A stretch of 64,000 nucleotides of DNA from Tilletiopsis washingtonensis. Its lineage: Eukaryota > Basidiomycota > Exobasidiomycetes > Entylomatales. The notes beneath the pieces were generated by a model, which worked only from the letters and a program-made list of their open reading frames with translations, was not told the origin of the DNA and made no database searches. Position 1 is the first letter of the stretch. Every line of letters begins with the position of its first letter. Location: assembly GCF_003144115.1 (NCBI RefSeq), contig NW_020312003.1, forward strand, positions 670,267-734,266, given 5' to 3'. Made by a program: the position numbers and the translations under genes. This document shows positions 58,015-64,000 of this stretch, piece after piece.

Positions 58015-58430
58015 TCGACTCAACAACAGTTCACAACGTTGCGTGACAGCGTTTGGCGTCCGACTGTAGTGCTCTGCGGACATCCTTTCTGCCGACATCC
58101 CTGGACTCCGAGGCTTCTACATCTTGAGGCGGCCCAACCTCGTGCACCTCGCTCCCCCTCTCCCTCCTCCGTCCCACTCTTCCTCTCCAGACCGTGCCGG
58201 CGAGAAGCGTGACCGAGAGGCTGACAAAGCGCACCTCGGAGCGTGCGCCTAAGGTGGACCACCCGCACCGCAATCTGCGCGTCTCACCATGGCGGCACAC
58301 ACTCCACTCTCGCGCAATTCCTTGGTCCTCGCTGCGCGACCTTGACACGCCCGCAGCAATCATCTCTCTCACAGGTGACATGATATCCCATTGGCCTCTC
58401 GCTCCTCCCTCTGCCTCTCCCGACGCGCGC
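58015..58430. other. Host spacer between the decayed block and VMA21
   Basis: About 415 bp in which TCG/CGA words return. It is the 3' flank of VMA21. No gene or repeat is supported, and no terminal inverted or direct repeat of the block was found against the left edge by eye. Confidence 0.4.
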
Positions 58431-58858
58431 TCACTGATCCTTGCGACTCTCTCCCCTCGCCGCCCTCCTGTCTCCCTCGTCTAGCGGTCCCTGATCCTCC
58501 AGAAACGCCGCGATCACGTAGCCCACCAGCACTACGTTTGCGACGAGCGCTGCCAGGCCGCCTGCGTAGGTCGGGTTGCCTGGCACGAGCAGTGCATCAG
58601 CACGGCCGAGGCGCAGGGCAGGAGTGGTGCGCCAGAGTGAGGAGACGTACCGGAGAACAAGCGATCGACGGAGAGGAAGTAGGCGCTCAGCGGAGCGGCG
58701 AACATGGCGCTGCTGAAGAGCCCGAGCTTCCAGTAGACGCGCCTGACCCGTCATGGCGTCAGCGGAAGAGCAGAAAGAGGGCGAGGGGAGAAACGGCCGA
58801 CGCACGAGCTTGGATCGGGCCCGCGAGGCGCCACATTGGAGGGCGTCACTTGTGCCAT
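58431..58858 (-). CDS. VMA21: V-ATPase assembly factor Vma21
   Basis: Three exons (58806-58858, 58651-58742, 58431-58579) give 97 residues, close to other Vma21 proteins. Two membrane helices form a hairpin: KLGLFSSAMFAAPLSAYFL, and LAALVANVVLVGYVIAAFLE with the family pattern (G)GLAAxxANVVLxxYxxxAFxED directly after it (FLEDQG). The loop NPTYAGG joins them. The C-terminus RKDQ resembles the basic ER-retrieval tail of yeast Vma21 (KKED). The protein escorts assembly of the V0 sector of the vacuolar ATPase in the ER. Introns of 63 and 71 bp end in CAG. It is the first intact gene to the right of the decayed block and is divergent from the DUF726 gene. Confidence 0.88.
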
Positions 58859-59263
58859 GCTGCACGGCGTGTGAAGAAGCGTGCGAGGAGACGCGGCGAG
58901 CGCTGAAGATGCGGAATGATCTATGTGAAGGAGCGAGAGAGGCGAGGAGGAAAAGGTTTGTGCGATGTTGCGAGCTGGAGGGCGGATGATGGAGAACGAT
59001 GAGGAGCTGCAGCAAGCCTGAACGTCAAGCGAGCTGAGAAGGAGGCAGGGCGGCCGTGCGCCGAGCGCGACTGTGACGTCTTCGTGCCGCGGCTCATCCG
59101 CACGCCGCGCCGCCCCCGGCACGGCCCTCCACTTCCACTCTCTCTCGACCGCTCCTCATCACCCCACTCGCACGCGCCTGCACCGACTACACCGCCGCAG
59201 CTAATCCACAGCCTACACTGCACACAACGCCTGTATTGTCTCACGTATCGCCGGGCTTCCGCC
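58859..59263. other. Divergent promoter region (VMA21 / DUF726 hydrolase)
   Basis: About 400 bp between two starts. The right half is C/T-rich (59100-59200), as in other leaders here. No regulatory motif is certain. Confidence 0.4.
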
Positions 59264-62200
59264 ATGGCGCCGGCGCCCGCGCCGCCGCAGCTCGACCTCT
59301 CCGCGCTCACCTCCTACTCGCCCGCCTGGCCGCACACGCTGCGCTTTGCCCTCTGCATCGCCACGCAGTACAGCGCGCGCCGCTGCGTCGAGCGCGTGCG
59401 CGCGCTGCAGCCCGAGGGCGCCGAGGCTGCCGAGGGCGACGACAGCGACGAGGAGGACGACGACGAGGGCAATGTGAAGCGCCGCCTGCAGGGCTGGGCG
59501 CAGGAGCGCGTGCGCCGCAAGCGCCGCGAGCTCGTCGAGGACTGGGAGGACTACAGCGCGCGGGTGAGCCGCATCGGGCTGAAAATGGTGGGGCTTGATG
59601 CTGAGCATGTGCACTGCAGTTCCTCACCGCTGTGTGCCAGCACCTCGGCATCCCCGAGGAGGTCTTGCCGCGTGAGTCTTGAGCAGGCATTCTTGACAGC
59701 ACAGCAGCTCATGCGAGCTCAACAGCGGGAGAGACGACGCTCGCAGATGTCATGAGCGCCGCACGTGGCCGGCCGGTCGACGAGAATGCACCGGTGCCGC
59801 AGGCACCCGAGTACGAGCTCGGCACCTCGCACGCTGCCCGTGCACGCGAGGGCACGGGTAATGCCGGCGCAGCACACCAGGCCGACGAGCGCGCTCGCGA
59901 TGCACGCGAGAAGCAGGAGGAGAGCGAGGAGGGCGCTGCTGAGTCGCAAGACGCACAGCCCGGCTCGCCGAACAGCCTGCCGCCGGAGCCGCTGAGCGGC
60001 GCGAGCGATGCCTATGAGATCGACGTGCAGCAGCTGCCCGACTACCTCAAGCGCCGAGCGCGTGTTTCAGACGATGGCACCGAGACTCTGCCACCGATGT
60101 CTGCTGGCGGCAGCGAGAAGAGTCCTCGGCCCCAAGAGCAGTCCGACCCGGCCAATGCAGACATCGTGCGCGAGGGCGGCGCGCTGTCGGACGAGGGCAA
60201 GGGGCGCGAGGTGGAGGTGAGTGCTGAAGCGGCGTGCACCACTCCGGGTCTTGACTTACAGTGCTATACAGGTGGTCAATGAGCTGCTGCTCGTTGCGCT
60301 TGGGCTCGGCCAGTACCGAGCAGAGGACGGCAACACGACCGTCTTCGAGTCAGGCTCTTTGTTCGACGAAGAAGTAGTGCCTGCGGCCAAGGCGCAGCCC
60401 ACTGCGTCTGCTTCGGGCACTGCCGGCTCGCCCAGCGCTAGCAGCGAGGAGGCAGTCCGTGCCGGCGATGTCGGCGCTCAGATCAGCGACGCAGGCGCCA
60501 AGACGTGGAGTGCCATCCGCGGCGGCGCCACTGCTTCGTGGCGCGGCATTACAACGGCAAGCACCAACGTCAAGGACCTGGTCAGCGGCGAGACTGGCGC
60601 TCAGCAGCCGCAGCACCAGCGCACGTCGAGCAAGTCGCAGCCGAAGGCGAAGAACCCGACGAAGCCGAACGACGTGTGCCACTATGACGCTCGAGGCCGC
60701 GCACTGGTGAGCCTCATGCGCCGAGCCTCGACTGGACGATCGCTGACGAAACGCAGATCTGGGTCGCGGCGACTTCGATGGGCATTCGTGGCATGGACGT
60801 CGTGCGTAATGCTCTTGTCACTGCCTGAGCGCTGCTGAGCCTCCCCCCGCAGATGCTCGCCGAGAAGGTCATCGCGCAGTCCGTCTACTTCATCATGGCT
60901 GAGGGCCAGCGAGCGACGAAGGAGGCAGGCCAGAAGGACCCGCTTGCCTCGCTGCCGGCGGGCGCAACAGTCGATCCCCGCACCGGAGATGTCGTGCGAC
61001 ACGATTCCGAGGGCGAGGACGCCGAGCAGACGACTGGCGCCGCGCGCAAGGAGTGGATGAACAGCGCGAGCAACACGGCCGTCGCACGCGAGAAAGGGCG
61101 AGGCAACTGGGGCCGCTGGGCTGCTACGGGCGCCGGCTTTGCCCTGGCTGGCGTGGCACTCGGCGTGTCTGGCGGTCTGGCTGCGCCGCTTGTGCTGCCC
61201 GCCCTGGCTGGCCTGACTGGCGTGGCCTTCCTCGCGACGACCGGCGGCGTCATCATGCTCGGCGCCCTGTTCGGCCTGTCTGGCGGCGGCCTGGCAGCCT
61301 ACCGCGTCACACGTCGATTGCGGGGGCTGAGCGACTTCAGCTTCGAGGAGATCAAGTCGGACGCCAGCCAGGCCGGTGTCTCCATTCCTTCGCTCCATGG
61401 TGAGTGGTGTTGCGCCGCTATTGATGCCTCGCTGAGCTCACGCTGTTCGCCAGCCACCATCTGTTGTTCGGGAATCATTCGCGAGCCTGCAGAGCAGATC
61501 GGCATCTGGCAGACGGCCTTCAAGCATGACGCGCGCGACGTCTACGCCATCAGCACCGAGAATGAGGCCTTCGCAAGGGCAGGCAAGGGCCTCGAGTCCT
61601 ACATGATGGATACGCTCATCAGGACCGGCGGGCAGAAGGCAGGCACCGAAGTGCTGAAGCGGACTGCGCTCGCCGGGATTGCTGCGATCACGATCCCGCT
61701 GACGGTGTGGAACACTGCGAGCACGGCGTGAGTGCTGGAGAGCCCGACTCCTTACTGCTTGACTCACGCAGCGACTCCGCCAGGCTGGACTCGTCCTTCG
61801 TGCAGGCAAAGACCCGTGCGCACAAGGTGCGACCCGCGCTGGCTTGCTCGTTGAGGCATACGCTGACAGAGTCTTGCGCAGGCCGGCCTCATCCTTGCGG
61901 ACGTGCTGCGCGCGCGGGTGCAAGGCTCGCGCCCTGTGATCCTCGTTGGCACAAGTCTGGGCTGTGCAACGATCTTGACTGCCCTGCTCGAGCTCGCCAA
62001 GGACCCAGCGAACGCGAACCTCGTCAGCGACGTGTTCCTCATCGTGAGTGTCTCTGTCGCCTGCTCGCTCGTTCGCAGCTGATGCCGTGCGCAGGGCGCG
62101 CCGATGACGCCGAGTCCCTCGCGGCTCCGCAAGGCCCGCTCCATCGTGGCTCGCCGCTTCGTGAATGGTGAGGACAGAAGCGCGGCCGTATCTGCTTCCA

Positions 62201-62506
62201 TGCACTGACGAAAGCGCCTAACAGCGTACTCGAGCAAGGACATGGTCTGCCGCATCGCCTCGTGGCTCGGCAGCGGTATCACGCTCGAGGAGCTGCGCGC
62301 AGTGAGTGCTGCAGCGCGGCTGCTGGCTGCCAGACTGACTGAACGCTCGGCAACAGGGCCAGATGCCGCGGGTGATGGGCTCGTGTGCGGTGCTCGGCTG
62401 TCCCGGCGTCGAGAACGTCGACCTCTCGTATCCGAGCCACTTTGCGCTCAGCGACGCAGCGGCCGTCGCGGACATGGTTGCGCAGCTGCGCGTCATCACC
62501 GACTAG
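59264..62506 (+). CDS. DUF726 (TMCO4/Mil1-like) membrane-associated hydrolase
   Basis: Twelve exons (59264-59563, 59620-59671, 59705-60216, 60272-60706, 60757-60801, 60853-61399, 61454-61727, 61772-61826, 61882-62043, 62095-62167, 62225-62301, 62357-62506) give 893 residues. The N-terminal half is acidic and disordered. Around residues 560-640 a Gly/Ala/Leu-rich hydrophobic region (GAGFALAGVALGVSGGLAAP and GGVIMLGALFGLSGGGLAAY) should enter the membrane. The C-terminal alpha/beta-hydrolase part has the nucleophile elbow LVGTSLGC (Ser765), preceded by PVI, and later GAPMTPS and the end HFALSD, which may supply the catalytic His. This is the DUF726 family (human TMCO4, yeast Mil1), considered putative lipases of membranes. 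Exon 3 offers a NAGNAG acceptor (CAGCAG at 59702-59707), so one-residue variants are likely. Substrate unknown. Confidence 0.85.
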
Positions 62507-64000
62507 AGGCGCATTCACAGTCACCGGGTATAATGGCAGCGCTGTTGCGAAGCGAGCAGCAGGAGGTGTGGACGCGGCTGCCCGGCTTCGCTTCACCCTG
62601 CGGCCCGGAAGACCTTCACGTGGAGGCACAGTTCCGCGGGACTGGCGGAAGAACAGCACGCTGATAAGCGTAGCGCCAGGAGGAACCGTCCCGAGGACGC
62701 TCGATCGACCTCTTGCAGGATGCGCCTCTTGGGCCCGGTGCGATGCTCCTTCGCATCTTCAGCGCTCAGAACGCCGGCCCGATGCATGATGGTTGCCATC
62801 TCCGCCAGCAATGCCTCGCCACGACGGCGAGGACGCCGCGCGCTCGGCGATCCCAGAACGCCGACTGCCTCGCTTCTCGAGTCCATCTCGCATTTACCGC
62901 AGCCCTGGGGTTGCGGCAGAGCCCCTCTGTTCGCTAGCTCACGCGCCGTTCGCCGCAAGCGCCTTGCGGCGGTGGGACGAGTGTGGTCAGGGGGTCAAGC
63001 GGAGGCCAGCGGGGCGGACGGCGATGGCGGCTCATCTGCGGTGCCGCAGCTGTACCTCCGGGCTCTTGGGGATCTGCAGAGCGCTCGCTGTAGCGTCGGG
63101 CATTTCGCATGTTCGAGCAAGAAGAGGCTGCATCGATGGCCCTGCCAGCCCGAGGTCGCCTCACGACGATCGCGGCTGGCAACCCACCGCGCGGCCGGGA
63201 GAGGTTTGGGCGCACAGGCGGTAGGCAGGAAGATCCGCTGGAAGAGGCATCATCTCGGACCGCCGAGCCGGCGGCCAAGGCGGCGGAGGCGGAAGTGTGA
63301 CAGATGGTCGCCGCAGGTGAGCCGGACGCCTTAGCGCGGGGTTGATAAGGGCGTCGCGTGGAGGAGCAAGCGCGTCTGCCTTGCAGCGCGACGCTGGAAA
63401 GATCCGCCGACGCTCCTTCGCGCGCGACGCCTCGTATCGCCCGCATTGCGCGCAAGGCATGCGTCGCAGGCCACTGATGACGCAGTGTCCTTCTTCGCAC
63501 ACCCGCAACTCTCAGCACGGCGCTTTCATGCCCCTCGCGCGCACCGTGCGAGCGCAGAAGCGACGCCGCGCCGACTAGCGGGCGATCTCGCGCGCATGGG
63601 CCGTCCACGCGCATCAGCGAGGCGCCATCACGCCGCGCACCGCCCGAGACGCCGCTCAGGGGGTCGGATGCGCCCCTCTGCGCCTTCGAGCATAGCCCGG
63701 CCAGCATGCCCCCTCCGAGTTCCTCGCTCCCCTCGCCGCCGGACCGTAGCACCGTCAAGCATCTCACACGAGCGCCGCTAGCCTCGCTCCCTCGCGCTAG
63801 CTGTCCAGAGTGCTCCCTCAGCGCTCGCCTTATCGTCTCGACGTCGACCTTCGCTGCGACTCCTTCTCGCAGCATCACATCCAGCATTCGGAGCGAGGTG
63901 TGCTAGCGACGCTGCGATTGCCTTAGCTCCTCTTGGCTCTCGGAAGGGAGATACGAGGACGTCCTGAGAGGTTGGGCTGAGATGCGTGCGCGCGAGGGCA
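62507..64000. other. Right end without supported gene
   Basis: About 1.5 kb of host-like GC-rich sequence. A 317-codon minus-strand ORF (62934-63887) is Arg/Ala/Ser-rich, overlaps several plus-strand ORFs over the same bases and has no domain or splice logic, so I do not call it. From 63700 the sequence is CT-rich on the plus strand, which could be a leader of a gene beyond the window. Confidence 0.4.

Noticed and set aside
62934-63887. 317-codon minus-strand ORF at the right end
   Set aside because: Arg/Ala/Ser-rich with several overlapping plus-strand ORFs over the same bases; no recognisable domain.

Overview
The window is a piece of a basidiomycete (yeast-like or smut-like) nuclear genome. 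The evidence is GC-rich genes cut by many introns of about 50 bp with GTGAGT/GTGCGT donors and CTGAC-type branch sites, dense gene packing, Kex2-type secreted peptides, and fungal single-copy genes (UXT, TPP2, MGR2, VMA21, a complex I NDUFA4-like subunit, CHY zinc finger, DUF726/Mil1). I cannot place it more finely than Ustilaginomycotina or Pucciniomycotina. All splice models were joined by eye and each one closes in frame to a multiple of three.

Left arm, 1-30151: UXT-like prefoldin (+); a secreted protein with tandem Kex2-processed repeats (-); an IQ-motif calmodulin-binding protein (-); a sorbose-reductase/mannitol-dehydrogenase-like SDR (+); a low-complexity coiled-coil protein of unknown role (-); an isoprenylcysteine-methyltransferase-like enzyme (-); tripeptidyl peptidase II (+); a sulfotransferase-like P-loop protein (-); a glycolipid-transfer protein (-); Mgr2/Romo1 (+); a Kre9-like GPI protein (-); a CHY zinc-finger protein (+); an NDUFA4-like subunit (+). 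These are housekeeping genes and form no evident cluster.

Middle, about 31045-58010: a 27-kb block with no gene I can defend. Its base use changes abruptly. TCG and its complement CGA almost vanish while TTG and CAA are everywhere; GCG, CCG and ACG survive better. This is what a TCG-directed, RIP-like mutation process would leave. The block holds a Ty1/copia reverse-transcriptase fossil, an LTR-like segment behind a long GA tract, a 67-bp minisatellite, a CACGTG-rich sub-segment, and many open but unrecognised ORF remnants on both strands, one with a 2OG-Fe(II)-dioxygenase-like pattern. It could be a nest of old transposons, a heterochromatic island or a regional centromere.

Right arm, 58015-64000: normal host sequence resumes with VMA21 (-) and a 12-exon DUF726 hydrolase (+), then about 1.5 kb with no supported gene.

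The most notable points are the TCG-depleted block; an in-frame UAG inside the Kex2 repeat protein with 101 sense codons continuing in the same frame; and very small exons (4 and 10 nt in the NDUFA4-like gene, 11 nt in TPP2).
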